Source of the DNA: CBDFLD01 sp965249005
GTDB taxonomy: Bacteria; Acidobacteriota; UBA6911
NCBI GenBank assembly: GCA_965249005.1
Contig: CBDFLD010000021.1
Location: 558,001 to 622,000, forward strand
Direction of reading: 5' to 3'
Length of the DNA stretch: 64,000 nt
Part shown: positions 29,034 through 38,257 of the stretch, piece by piece
Layout of the letters: each line of letters begins with the position of its first letter
Position numbering within the stretch: position 1 is the stretch's first letter
Translations under genes and position numbers: made by a program
The notes under the pieces: generated by a model
Database searches by the model: none
The model's input: the letters and a program-made list of their open reading frames with translations, nothing else
Told to the model about the DNA's origin: nothing

Positions 29034-31115
29034 TCAGGGAAGCGAAAAAAGGAATACCGTGGGTGCCCCGCCGTGTTCGGTGAACCAGATGGGAGAGGGG
29101 CGCCCGGACATAACTGCCACGTACTGCTTGCCGCGGATCTGGTAGGTGATGATCCCGGCTCCGATGGGCCCTCCCGTATTGAATCGATAAAGGACCTTGC
29201 CGGACCGAGCGTCGAGAACGAGGAAGTCGCCGGTCAGCTCCCCGCCGAAGACGACATCGCCCGAGGTCGTCGTGACCGCCGCCACAACCGGTGTGGCCGA
29301 CGGGTAACGCCATTGGACCTGACCGGTCGCGGCATCCACAGAGGTGATCCAGCCGCGAGAGGTGGCGTCCATTTGATGCGTGCCTCCAAAGTAGAGCTTG
29401 CCCGGAATGTAATGAGCAATCTCGGCGGCCCAGAATGTCGAGCACCAATCGACGGCTCCCACGTATAGCTGGTTCGTACCGGGGTTGAAGGCGGGTCCGT
29501 TCCATTCCACGCCGCCCTGGAGCCCGGGACAACAGTGGACCCCGGCCGTGGTCACCGGAATGTTTTCATTCTTCATGGTTGTGACCGGTGTCTCGTACAG
29601 GGTTCGATGGTCGTCGCGATCGAGCGTCCGGAGAATCCCGTCTTTCCCGACCGTGGCGACGAGCTTGCCTTTCTTTCCGTCGACGACGGTTTCGAATAGG
29701 GGACTCACCTGGGTCAGGTCCCAATCGTGAGAATCGTTGGAAATCAGCTGCCTGTGCCAGCGGAGCTTGCCCGTCCGGATGTCGAGTGCCACCAAAGAGT
29801 TGGTATATAGATTGTCGCCGGGTCTCAGCTGGGCGGCCAGATCGGGTGCCGGATTCGTAACCGGTACGTAAAGCTCTTCCTTTAGCAGATCGAAGGAAAA
29901 TGGCGTCCAGACGGCGCCTCCACCGAGCTTGATCCCCGTCGGGTTCCCCCAGCTTTCCGAACCTCTGTCCTCGGCTCCGGGGACAGTCTTGAACTTCCAG
30001 ACCTCCGACCCGTCCGAAAGCCGGAAGGCCCCGACCCAGCCGGAGATGCCATTTTCACTCCCGGCAGGACCAATCAGAATCAAGTCCTCGTAGATGAGGG
30101 GGGACATGGTGAATGTCTCGCCCAGTGTGGGGTTGGCGATCTTGCGGGCCCAGATCAGCTCGCCCGATTGCGCGTTCAGCAACAGGAGATATCCGTCGGG
30201 GGTCCCCCGGGCCAGCCGCCCATCCTTCATCGCAACCCCGCGGTTGTTCAGCCAGATTTCACGATCTTTGGGTTCCCACTTGTGGACCCACTTCGGCCGT
30301 GCGGTGGAAGCGTCCAGCGCCACGGTGGTTCGAGCGGTTGTCACGAACATGGTGCCTCGATAGACGATCGGGCCGGTTTGAAAGTTGGCGATCTCACCGA
30401 GCTGAAAAGTTGCGACGGGCCGAAGGTCCTTCGCGTTGTTCGTGTTGATCTGATCCAGCTCCACGAATCTGGACCCTGAGTAATTGTGGTTGTGATAGAG
30501 CCAGTCACTCGTCGACTGAGCCGCGGCGTTGAGCTCTTCTTGTGTCGGACCGGTGCCTGCAGCAATTTCTGCGGCACTCCCTTTGATGAAGACAAGCTCC
30601 GCTTTGGGACCGGCTGACGCTTCGATGGGGGTTCCGCTGGTGAGCTTTACCTTCTGGAGTCTCGGAGAGTCCAGCTCCAGATCAGTCGCTCCCGCGGGGT
30701 ACCCATTTTGCTGGAGGATGTATGCCAGGATTCCGGCGTGCTGTTCGGTGGTCAGAGATCGGGCTTGTCCCGGGGGCATGGTCGTCGAGATGATATACAT
30801 GAGATCTTCAACGGTCGCCGTCTGGCCCCAGGGGTTGATCAGTTCGGGTGGTCCGTGCCAGTTCTCCGCGAAAACGGGTCCCGCCAGGGGTACCGCCGTT
30901 ACTCCCTCGAGCTTCGACCCGTGACAAAGCGCGCACTTGGATTGGTAGAGCTTCTTTCCGCTGGCTGCTTGCTGGGTGGTGTAGAGGCCGTCTTCGGCGC
31001 CAGGGACTTCAACGGTAGCTTCGGTTGCAAGCCCCGGCACAAGGAGCAGTCCGATGGTAGCGAACCAGGCGTTGGCTGCGCCCACACGAAAACAAGACGA
31101 AAACATTCCGACCAT
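29034..31115 (-). CDS. Quinoprotein (PQQ) dehydrogenase with N-terminal cytochrome c domain
   Basis: About 693 residues starting at ATG 31115 behind GGGAGG, with a signal peptide (ANAWFATIGLLLVPGLATE). A class I cytochrome c domain comes first: haem site C61-A-L-C-H65 in YQSKCALCHGSKLEG, with a Met ligand candidate in ISTTMPPGQARSL. The PQQ propeller follows (WLYHNHNYSGSRFVELDQIN onward) with docking repeats including YLLLLNAQSGELIWARK and LVALDIRTGKLRW; its last blade contains VLYRFNTGGPIGAG. The haem is therefore at the opposite end from the 19.7-kb quinoprotein. It would oxidise an alcohol or sugar in the periplasm. Confidence 0.9.
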   Translation of the reverse strand: MVGMFSSCFRVGAANAWFATIGLLLVPGLATEATVEVPGAEDGLYTTQQAASGKKLYQSKCALCHGSKLEGVTAVPLAGPVFAENWHGPPELINPWGQTATVEDLMYIISTTMPPGQARSLTTEQHAGILAYILQQNGYPAGATDLELDSPRLQKVKLTSGTPIEASAGPKAELVFIKGSAAEIAAGTGPTQEELNAAAQSTSDWLYHNHNYSGSRFVELDQINTNNAKDLRPVATFQLGEIANFQTGPIVYRGTMFVTTARTTVALDASTARPKWVHKWEPKDREIWLNNRGVAMKDGRLARGTPDGYLLLLNAQSGELIWARKIANPTLGETFTMSPLIYEDLILIGPAGSENGISGWVGAFRLSDGSEVWKFKTVPGAEDRGSESWGNPTGIKLGGGAVWTPFSFDLLKEELYVPVTNPAPDLAAQLRPGDNLYTNSLVALDIRTGKLRWHRQLISNDSHDWDLTQVSPLFETVVDGKKGKLVATVGKDGILRTLDRDDHRTLYETPVTTMKNENIPVTTAGVHCCPGLQGGVEWNGPAFNPGTNQLYVGAVDWCSTFWAAEIAHYIPGKLYFGGTHQMDATSRGWITSVDAATGQVQWRYPSATPVVAAVTTTSGDVVFGGELTGDFLVLDARSGKVLYRFNTGGPIGAGIITYQIRGKQYVAVMSGRPSPIWFTEHGGAPTVFLFSLP

Positions 31116-31258
31116 GAACCCTCCCTGGACTTTGTGATCTCCTTCGAAATAGGGCATTATAGCGAAGCCTTGACACCAGTATGCGATCAATCGTTTAATT
31201 TTTCTACGGGCACTGAGCCCTTGAACCAGGCCACGCTAACGCACTCGAGGAAAGCCGA

Positions 31259-31846
31259 ATGAACAGGAGACCCGCGACACCATTTCTTGCGCCAGCTCTG
31301 ATGTGTATCACGTTGTTTTATGGCTGCAGTGGCACAGCAGATAATAGGAGCGGTGTAGGCGATGCCGTCGCCGCAGGCTGGCGGAGTACGTTGGACTCGG
31401 AGCTTCCCGTACTCGGGCATCGCAATTGGATTGCGATTGTAGATTCGGCGTATCCGAAACAGAGTGCCGAGGGAATCAAAACCGTCGCCACAAGGGAGTC
31501 ACAGCTTGACGTGCTGGACTATGTTGTTCGAAAAATCGGCGAGGCGCCTCATGTCAAGGGTGTCTTCATGCGTGATGCAGAGCTAGACAGCATGACCGAC
31601 CAAGATACTCCCGGAGTCGAGGACTACCGAGCAAAAATGAAGGCGTTGCTCGAGGGCGAGAGGTCTCTGTCGATGCCGCACGAGGAGATCATCGCAAAGC
31701 TGGATCGCAGCGCCGAGATGTTTGACGTTTTGGTGCTGAAGTCGACGATGACGCTTCCTTACACCTCTGTCTTCGTAGAGCTGGACTGTGGTTACTGGGA
31801 CACCGAAAGGGAACGACAGCGCGTCGAGCGCAACCAGCGGCAATAG
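31259..31846 (+). CDS. RbsD/FucU-like (sugar pyranase/mutarotase fold) lipoprotein
   Basis: A 195-residue protein with a lipoprotein leader (LMCITLFYGC). The body matches the RbsD/FucU pattern: LPVLGHRNWIAIVDSAYP near residues 50-68 (usual motif G-H-x-x-x-I-x-I-x-D-x-x-x-P), then a helical middle and the closing TLPYTSVFVELDCGYW segment. RbsD/FucU proteins interconvert sugar anomers and are normally cytosolic, so an exported lipid-anchored form is unusual. It precedes the truncated aldo/keto reductase by 66 bp and may share its transcript. Confidence 0.62.
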   Translation: MNRRPATPFLAPALMCITLFYGCSGTADNRSGVGDAVAAGWRSTLDSELPVLGHRNWIAIVDSAYPKQSAEGIKTVATRESQLDVLDYVVRKIGEAPHVKGVFMRDAELDSMTDQDTPGVEDYRAKMKALLEGERSLSMPHEEIIAKLDRSAEMFDVLVLKSTMTLPYTSVFVELDCGYWDTERERQRVERNQRQ

Positions 31847-31912
31847 CCGTTTATCCGCGACAGATCTCGCGGCGTTCAAGAATTCCTTTGAACGAAATAC
31901 CCGGAGGAGACC

Positions 31913-32353
31913 ATGGCAAATTCCAAGCGGAGGCTGACGAGAAGGGAGCTGGGACAATCAGCGATCGCTGCGGCAGGGGCGGTGGTGGCTTCTGTCCCAG
32001 GTCACGGCAAGGCCGCGACGGCACTGGAGCGGAGGCCGCTGGGCAAGACCGGTCTGGAGGTCAGTATCCTTGGGATTGGGTGTGCGCCTTTTGGAGATGC
32101 GGAGATGAGCCCCAAAGGGGCCAGACGTGTGATCGACGCTGCGGCCGATGCCGGGATCAACTATCTCGATACGGCTCCCAACTATCGCATGTCCGAGCGG
32201 AAGATGGGGCCGCTGCTGAAGGGCCGAAGAGACAAGTTCATTCTGGTGAGCAAGGTTGAAATGACGTCCAAGCAGGATGCCATCTGGCTGGTGAAGGAAA
32301 GCCTGTACAAGTTGCAGACGGATTACCTCGATATCGTGCACCTGCACAAATGA
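31913..32353 (+). pseudogene. Tat-exported aldo/keto reductase, truncated at the middle of the barrel
   Basis: Starts at ATG 31913 behind GGAGGAGA with a Tat-type leader (RRLTRRELGQSAIAAAGA). The N-terminal half of an aldo/keto reductase barrel follows: LERRPLGKTGLEVSILGIG, GINYLDTAPNYRMSE (catalytic Asp and Tyr), FILVSKVEMTSK (catalytic Lys) and DYLDIVHLHK (catalytic His). Then a TGA at 32351 ends it at 146 residues, about half the usual length. All four catalytic residues precede the cut, but the NADPH-binding C-terminal strands are absent and are not found downstream of the next gene. The stop overlaps the ATG of the PLD-like gene. Confidence 0.8.
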
Positions 32354-35300
32354 GAGAGCATCCATATCGGCCGAATCGTCTTACATCTCTTCCTTGGACC
32401 TGCCCGCAGCCTCAGTTCTGGCTGCTCTTGGTGTTTCTCTATCTTACTGGTGGGCAGGCGGCTGCCGCGATGGGACTCCAGGAAAGTCCCGGAGGTTTGT
32501 CCGGCTCCGATCACGCTTCTATTGTCGCGCCTGAAGAATGGGCCAACCGCCTCCTGGCCCAATGTCTCGATCGCAGGGAACAGTGGGCGGAAAAGCTGTC
32601 TCTGCTGGAGCGCGAGCTTCGAAACACCGCCCAGTCCGTCGAGGACTCGGAGTTTGCCGAGAAAGAGCGGTCCGCCCACGAGAAGGCTCTCAAATCGGAC
32701 CGAGATCGAGTCTTTGCGCGCCTGAACTTCTTGATGGCGGGGGACAGAGCCCCGCTGAAGAACCCCGCTGAGACATTTCGTCGCGCGGCCAGTTTGAAGC
32801 GGCCGGAAGGGAAGGACGCCTTTCTGCGCACACTACAACTCCTGTTCGGGGACGCCACGGCCTGCGATCTCAAGGCTCTCCAGGTAACTCTCTTGTTCGC
32901 TTACTACGGTGTTTCCTTTACCGAAGAACACCTCGAACAGGCCCTTCGGGATGATGACATCCTCGAGGTACTCGAGCACTCCTTTCATCACCAAGCTCCG
33001 AACGATGGAGAACGGACTCCGGAGACAGCTTACTTGGCGCTCCGCGAGTCGGTCGCAGACGATGCGCACGAATATGTGGACGCGCTCATGGTACGACTGG
33101 CCGGCATCGCATCCTCACAAGTCGCGATGGCCCGCTCGCAAACCCCCTACACGGACGATGCCGCGCAGGAGCAGCTGAAGCAAGATGTTCGATCGGCCCT
33201 CGAAGACCTGGATGACAACCCGCTGCGCGATCGATTCTCGGAAGGCCAGGAAGAGCTACGCGGTCTTGTTCGGCAGATGCAAGCATATTCGCGTCGTGCG
33301 GCCGAGCCCGCCCGGCTTCGCATCTACATCCACGCCAAGGTCGAGCAGATCGAGGGCGCTCTCCGCACGAACGTTCCGGACAAGGAGTTCGATAAACTTC
33401 AAACCCAGGTCGAGAAGGCCCTGTTCGCGGACCATCGAGCTCTCGTCCGACTGACCGCACAACCGCCGGACGGTGTGCTCGCCACCCTGTCGCCAATCAT
33501 CGAAAACTGGTTTCAGAGGAGGGCTCTCCCGGCCATCGGGAAGCGTTTCTACGACGATCCCTTCTCGGCCTACTGGTTTTTCGTCCAGACCGGCGGGGCC
33601 GCAAGGCTCACACGCCCCTACAAGGACTCGGAGTTCGAACTGACGGACGTCGCCTTCAGCATCGAGAACCTCCGAGGTCGAGGCGTTTCAGAGGTACTCA
33701 CGCATCTCAGGAAGGCGAGGATTCCGGAACGTTTCCTCGACGAGCACGAAGAGCTCGAGAGCGCACTCACCGAGGTCACGCTATCGCGAGAGGCGGCGTT
33801 GGAGACGCTTGCCACGGTGAACCTCCCGGATGGAGCGAAAAGACGACTCGAGCAGTACATCAAGGATCCTCTGGAGTCGGATGTGATCTCGACAATCGAC
33901 ATTTACCGTTGGGTGATCCGGGATGCAAACAAGGTCCAGGGTTCTGTGAACTGGGGCTTGGTGGGCTCCGCGCTCCGGCTGCTTCATTCTGCCAAACAGA
34001 AGCGTCTGCAGAACTACATCCAGGAGGTTCGCGCGCAACAGAGGGAGGAAGGCGAGAGACTGGCAGCCTATTTGCTGAACGCCGGAAACATGATGCTGGA
34101 GCTCGAACTTCGTCAAGCCACCGAGTGGAAGTTCAAGGAAGGGATGGGGGGCGCCTTCGTCGGCTGGATTCTAAGTCGATTCTTCGTCAGCAGCGGCGTT
34201 CCGGTACAGCTCTGGGTTCCAAACGGAGTGACCGGACCGGAGTTCTTTGAGCTGATGAACGAGCTGACTCCCAAAAACCGAGAGTCAGAAAACCGATATT
34301 CCGCAAAATCCGCAACCGGCATCTCGCTCGTTCACGATGGCCGTGAGTACCATGATGCTGTGTTGCGCATCATCGACGCGGCCAGGAACTTCGTCAACAT
34401 CTCGGCGTTTGACTGGAAGCGAGACAAGGGCGGAAGGGAGATTGCCTATCGTCTCATGGCGAAGAAACTTGGCATCGCTGGAGCCAGTTTCGATGATCTC
34501 GTCGCGTCGTTTCCGAACGGGATACGCTCGTCCCCGGAGAGCGATACCCTCACGTTGTTTTACGACGTTCCTGCTCCAAGGATGAAGAATCTTCTCATCT
34601 ATCACTTCTTCAGGACGTCGCAGCATCCAGACGTCGTCTCGATCCGGAGCGAGCTGGAACGCCTTCTTGACGGCAAGCTCGAATGCACCTCGCTCAAGCT
34701 CTGCGGCGACTTGTCTCTCTTGCACGAGCGCGCCGGCGAACGTTACCGGACCGAACGAGCGCAGGATCCTGCCTACCGGAGCGCGTGGGACGCTTATCAA
34801 CGACTGCAGGCACTCTTCGGACAGCACAGCCCGAGCATGAAGGAAACGCGGCCACGGCACTCGCTGTCGGAGTACGTTTCCGACGCCGATCGCCTGCGGC
34901 GATTCGTTCGCCGTTACGGACTGATGCGCGCAGACAACCCGGGCCGTCCCCTGCCGATGAACATCATCGTCGACGGTAAGCAAACCATGGTGTTCAATAG
35001 CAGCCTGGGGCCGAACCGAGAGCTTCCGTTCCTCCTGCAACATCCCGTCAGCGAGCTCTACGGCCCCCTGATGGAGTTTGATGCCAAGCTCGTCCTCTGG
35101 AAAGGACTTGTGGAGTTTCCCTGGCATATCGGTCCACTACCGATTCCGGGGCGAAAGATAGCAGGCGTCATTCCGATGCCGTTCATTCCTTACCCGTGGC
35201 TCAATGCGATTCCCGGCTTCGGGTGGGCAGGAACCGCGTCGAGTATCTTGCTGCAGTATCTCTTGGCCAGTGATCCGAGAAACCTCTGGGGCCGTGTGAC

Positions 35301-36258
35301 GCACACCAAACACCTTTCAAATGAGAGCATGGCACTCGAAAGTGGTATGGGATTTGGCTCCAAGTATTTCAACGAGCATGAAGACTTCCAGACCTGGCAC
35401 GATATGGGAGTGGCCGTCGAAGGTCCGATCGTTGACGACTTGAATGACCACTTCGTTCAGGTATTCAATCAGGCGCGGGTGAACAACTCCGGCGTCCCGG
35501 GCAGCAAGGGGATCCGAGTCGACAAACTGAAGTACGCGGACTACCGCAGCAAGTTTGCGCTGGCCCCATCAGGTTCCGGCGCGAAGCCAGTGAACCCGTC
35601 TTGGGTGGTGACGACGCATCCTGAGGAGGGAGACTTCAACTATCGCGCCGTTTTCATGGCGGGTCTTGCGGCGGCAAAGAGGAACATCTACCTGGAGACG
35701 TCCTTCTTTGCTGATCCGCTGGTGTCTCGGATGCTCGTTCGGAAGGCGCGTGAATTCCGAGGTCGCGTAAGCTGTCAGCAACTCGACGAGCAGCAGTGCT
35801 CCGAGCGAAAGAAGGAGGCGGTGAGTATTCATGTCGTCCTTCCGGGCGGTTCTGACAAACCCATCATCGATGCGATCGGGGCCGCCGATTTTCACGAAAT
35901 GCTTCACCTCGGCATCAAGATTTATCGATGGGCTCCCCGCGAGGGTTGGTCTTCCTCCAAGATGCTCCATACCAAAGCCTGGATGGTAGACTATGAACCC
36001 AAACGTGGGGCCCTGACCTACGTGGGCTCCTCGAACGCGACGCAGCGAAGCCACATCCAAGACAACGAGGTCGGTATCGTTTCGTTCTCAGCTGCATTCG
36101 CTGACGAGGTTTACCAACGACTTTTCGAACCGGATCTGACGGAGGACTCTAGAGTGGAAAACGCCGAGAACTTCCACATCGTTCTCTCCACCAACCCAGC
36201 GATAAGGGCGAGTCGGCGGGTGCGCCGGTTTCTCGTGAGTTTGCTGTGGATAATTTGA
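32350..36258 (+). CDS. Giant exported phospholipase D-superfamily protein with a large novel N-terminal region
   Basis: A 1302-residue protein. A hydrophobic leader (FWLLLVFLYLTGGQAAAA, about residues 24-41) suggests export. Residues 45-620 are charged, helical and coiled-coil-rich, with no recognised domain. A PLD-like pair follows. The first HKD site is H985-T-K987 with Glu992 where Asp is usual, followed by MGFGSKYFN and WHDMGVAVEGPIVDDLN. The second is canonical: H1207-T-K1209...D1214, then YVGSSNATQRSHIQDNEVG. This order resembles cardiolipin-synthase-type enzymes acting on phosphodiesters. ATG 32350 overlaps the truncated reductase stop (ATGA) and has no clear Shine-Dalgarno, so the start is uncertain. 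The intact 3.9-kb frame argues for function. Confidence 0.82.
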   Translation: MREHPYRPNRLTSLPWTCPQPQFWLLLVFLYLTGGQAAAAMGLQESPGGLSGSDHASIVAPEEWANRLLAQCLDRREQWAEKLSLLERELRNTAQSVEDSEFAEKERSAHEKALKSDRDRVFARLNFLMAGDRAPLKNPAETFRRAASLKRPEGKDAFLRTLQLLFGDATACDLKALQVTLLFAYYGVSFTEEHLEQALRDDDILEVLEHSFHHQAPNDGERTPETAYLALRESVADDAHEYVDALMVRLAGIASSQVAMARSQTPYTDDAAQEQLKQDVRSALEDLDDNPLRDRFSEGQEELRGLVRQMQAYSRRAAEPARLRIYIHAKVEQIEGALRTNVPDKEFDKLQTQVEKALFADHRALVRLTAQPPDGVLATLSPIIENWFQRRALPAIGKRFYDDPFSAYWFFVQTGGAARLTRPYKDSEFELTDVAFSIENLRGRGVSEVLTHLRKARIPERFLDEHEELESALTEVTLSREAALETLATVNLPDGAKRRLEQYIKDPLESDVISTIDIYRWVIRDANKVQGSVNWGLVGSALRLLHSAKQKRLQNYIQEVRAQQREEGERLAAYLLNAGNMMLELELRQATEWKFKEGMGGAFVGWILSRFFVSSGVPVQLWVPNGVTGPEFFELMNELTPKNRESENRYSAKSATGISLVHDGREYHDAVLRIIDAARNFVNISAFDWKRDKGGREIAYRLMAKKLGIAGASFDDLVASFPNGIRSSPESDTLTLFYDVPAPRMKNLLIYHFFRTSQHPDVVSIRSELERLLDGKLECTSLKLCGDLSLLHERAGERYRTERAQDPAYRSAWDAYQRLQALFGQHSPSMKETRPRHSLSEYVSDADRLRRFVRRYGLMRADNPGRPLPMNIIVDGKQTMVFNSSLGPNRELPFLLQHPVSELYGPLMEFDAKLVLWKGLVEFPWHIGPLPIPGRKIAGVIPMPFIPYPWLNAIPGFGWAGTASSILLQYLLASDPRNLWGRVTHTKHLSNESMALESGMGFGSKYFNEHEDFQTWHDMGVAVEGPIVDDLNDHFVQVFNQARVNNSGVPGSKGIRVDKLKYADYRSKFALAPSGSGAKPVNPSWVVTTHPEEGDFNYRAVFMAGLAAAKRNIYLETSFFADPLVSRMLVRKAREFRGRVSCQQLDEQQCSERKKEAVSIHVVLPGGSDKPIIDAIGAADFHEMLHLGIKIYRWAPREGWSSSKMLHTKAWMVDYEPKRGALTYVGSSNATQRSHIQDNEVGIVSFSAAFADEVYQRLFEPDLTEDSRVENAENFHIVLSTNPAIRASRRVRRFLVSLLWII

Positions 36259-36495
36259 ACAGGGGCCACTGTGGTCTGCACGAAAAAGCTCGTACCCTTT
36301 GCCCCTTTTGCATGGTACTGCCGATTATTCCGGAATGAGACCGGGGTCCGCCCGAGCCATGCGTACGCAACGATGGACCTGGGGTTCCGACTGTGCAAAA
36401 ATTGCTGGTGAGCCCAGCAGACACAGTCGTCGGGTCGGCTAGTTCGGCCAACCCAAAGCATCTCTGGAAGTTATCGATAGAGAGATTCCATTGCC

Positions 36496-37401
36496 ATGAA
36501 AATAGCCGGAATACAAATGGATGTTGCGATCGGTCAAACCGACGCGAATCTGGGAAAGATGATCGGTCTTTTGACGCAGGCTGCCGAGGCGGGGGCCCGC
36601 CTCATCGTTTTTCCTGAATGCGCACTTACAGGCTATTGCTTTGATTCGCTGGAGGAGGCCCGCGGCTTTGCCCAGCCCGTGCCTGGGCCGGCTACCGAGC
36701 AGATGAGCCTCGCCTGTGGCCGGAACGAGAGTTATGCCGTTTTTGGCATGCTGGAGGCCGACGGAGAGAGAGTCTTCAATGCTGCCGTTCTGGTGGGCCC
36801 CGAGGGGGTCGTGGCATCCTACCGAAAGGTTCATCTTCCTTTCTTGGGGATTGATCGTTTCGCGACCCCTGGTGACCGGCCCTTTGCCGTCCACGAGATC
36901 GGCCAAGACTTGGGGTTGCCGTCGGGCGGTGTCCGGATGGGGATGAATATCTGTTACGATGCCTCTTTTCCTGAATCTGCGCGGTCACTGAGCCTGCTGG
37001 GTGCCGATCTTATCGTGCTGCCGACCAACTGGCCGCCCGGGGCGGAGGCTACACCCGCGTCGGTAATCAATACACGCGCTTTGGAGAATGCGGTGTATTT
37101 CATGGCCGTCAACCGCGTCGGGACCGAGCGAGGATACACGTTCATCGGTCAGAGCCAGATCTGCAGTCCGGACGGAATGAGAGTGGCGACTGCATCATGG
37201 ACCGCGGAAGAGATCCTCTACGCAGAAATCGAGCCGGAAAGATCCCGGCGGAAGTATATTGTCCGAATCCCGGACCAGCACGAAGTGGATCGAATGGCAG
37301 ACCGCCGACCGGAAATGTACGCTTCCCTAACGGAAACGCATCGCCTGACGACTCCGCATCGAAGGGACAGGACCACGACCACCGTAGAGAAGAAGACATG
37401 A
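36496..37401 (+). CDS. Nitrilase-superfamily carbon-nitrogen hydrolase
   Basis: A 301-residue amidase of the nitrilase superfamily. The catalytic triad is visible: Glu41 in VFPECALTGY, Lys111 in SYRKVHLPF and Cys153 in MNICYDASFPESAR. It would hydrolyse a non-peptide C-N bond such as an amide or carbamoyl group. No signal peptide, so cytoplasmic. Its TGA overlaps the ATG of the next gene at 37398 (ATGA), a translational coupling that links it with the TIM-barrel protein. Confidence 0.92.
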   Translation: MKIAGIQMDVAIGQTDANLGKMIGLLTQAAEAGARLIVFPECALTGYCFDSLEEARGFAQPVPGPATEQMSLACGRNESYAVFGMLEADGERVFNAAVLVGPEGVVASYRKVHLPFLGIDRFATPGDRPFAVHEIGQDLGLPSGGVRMGMNICYDASFPESARSLSLLGADLIVLPTNWPPGAEATPASVINTRALENAVYFMAVNRVGTERGYTFIGQSQICSPDGMRVATASWTAEEILYAEIEPERSRRKYIVRIPDQHEVDRMADRRPEMYASLTETHRLTTPHRRDRTTTTVEKKT

Positions 37402-38227
37402 GGGCCGCAACCAACCGTATTGTTGTCAGGGAAACACCGGCGGTCGTGAGCCGTCGAGCTTTCTTGATTGCGGGGGCCAGTGCGGCCGCACCATGGGGTT
37501 CGCGGCGGGGATATCTCCGCTAGGCGCCCAGAGCTACAGCTTCCGCGAGTTCGGCTTGGAGGATGCGATCGCCAAACTCAAAGAACTCGGCCTCAGCCAT
37601 ATGGAGTTTTGCTCCAGACACTTTCCGGCCGATCCAAAGGACCCCGACCTTGCCCGGGTCAAGGACACGATCTCCCGCGCCGGTGTTCGCGTTCCCTGTT
37701 ACGGGGTGGTGCCTTTCACGGCCGATGCCCAGACCAACCGCGAGTACTTCGATTTTGCCAGGGCCCTCGGGATCGGAATTCTAACGGCCGACCCGACCCC
37801 GGACTCCTTCGACAACCTCGAGCTCCTCTGCCGGAAGTTTGGCGTCAGGATTGCAATTCACAATCACGGTCCCCGAGCCCGGTACAACAAGGTAGAAGAT
37901 ACTCTGGCTGCAGTGAAAGGAAGAGACCCTTCGATAGGTGCCTGTGTCGACACGGGACATGTGATTCACTCCGGTGAAAAGCCGCACGAGGTCATCCGGG
38001 CCTTGGGCACACGTGTAGTCTCGCTGCACCTGAAGGATCGGGTTTTCGGGGGCGAGGAGCGTATCGTCGGCGAGGGTGACATGGACCTTGTTGCCGTGGC
38101 GAAAGCCTTGAAGCAGGTTCGTTTCGATGGTCCGATCATGCTGGAGTACGAGGTCAACCCGGCCAACCCGGTCCCTGACATGAAGCAGGGCCTCGCGGCC
38201 TGGCGGGCCGCGGTGCAAAGGGCCTGA
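37398..38227 (+). CDS. Xylose isomerase-like TIM-barrel protein; Tat leader out of frame with the body
   Basis: ATG 37398 overlaps the nitrilase stop and opens a leader, VVSRRAFLIAGASAAAPWG, with a Tat twin arginine; this frame ends at a stop near 37523. The enzyme body is in another frame from about 37493: MGFAAGISPLGAQSYSFREF, then IAIHNHGPRARYNK, GACVDTGHVIHSG, VVSLHLKDRV and GPIMLEYEV, with the metal-binding Glu, Asp, His residues of sugar isomerase/AP endonuclease-2-like barrels. Joining the two needs a one-base shift near CACCATGG (37487-37495). Either the sequence has an error, or the internal ATG 37493 gives a cytosolic 244-residue enzyme. Substrate unknown, probably a keto sugar or inositol derivative. 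Confidence 0.75.
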
Positions 38228-38257
38228 AGCCACCATTGCAGCAGGCTGCGGAACGAT

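Noticed and set aside
36292..36317. Possible terminator hairpin (GTACC...GGTAC) after the PLD-like gene
   Set aside because: Only five paired bases with a long loop and no following T-run.
36259..36495. Missing second half of the truncated aldo/keto reductase after the PLD-like gene
   Set aside because: No residues of the C-terminal barrel could be read in any frame; the segment is simply intergenic.
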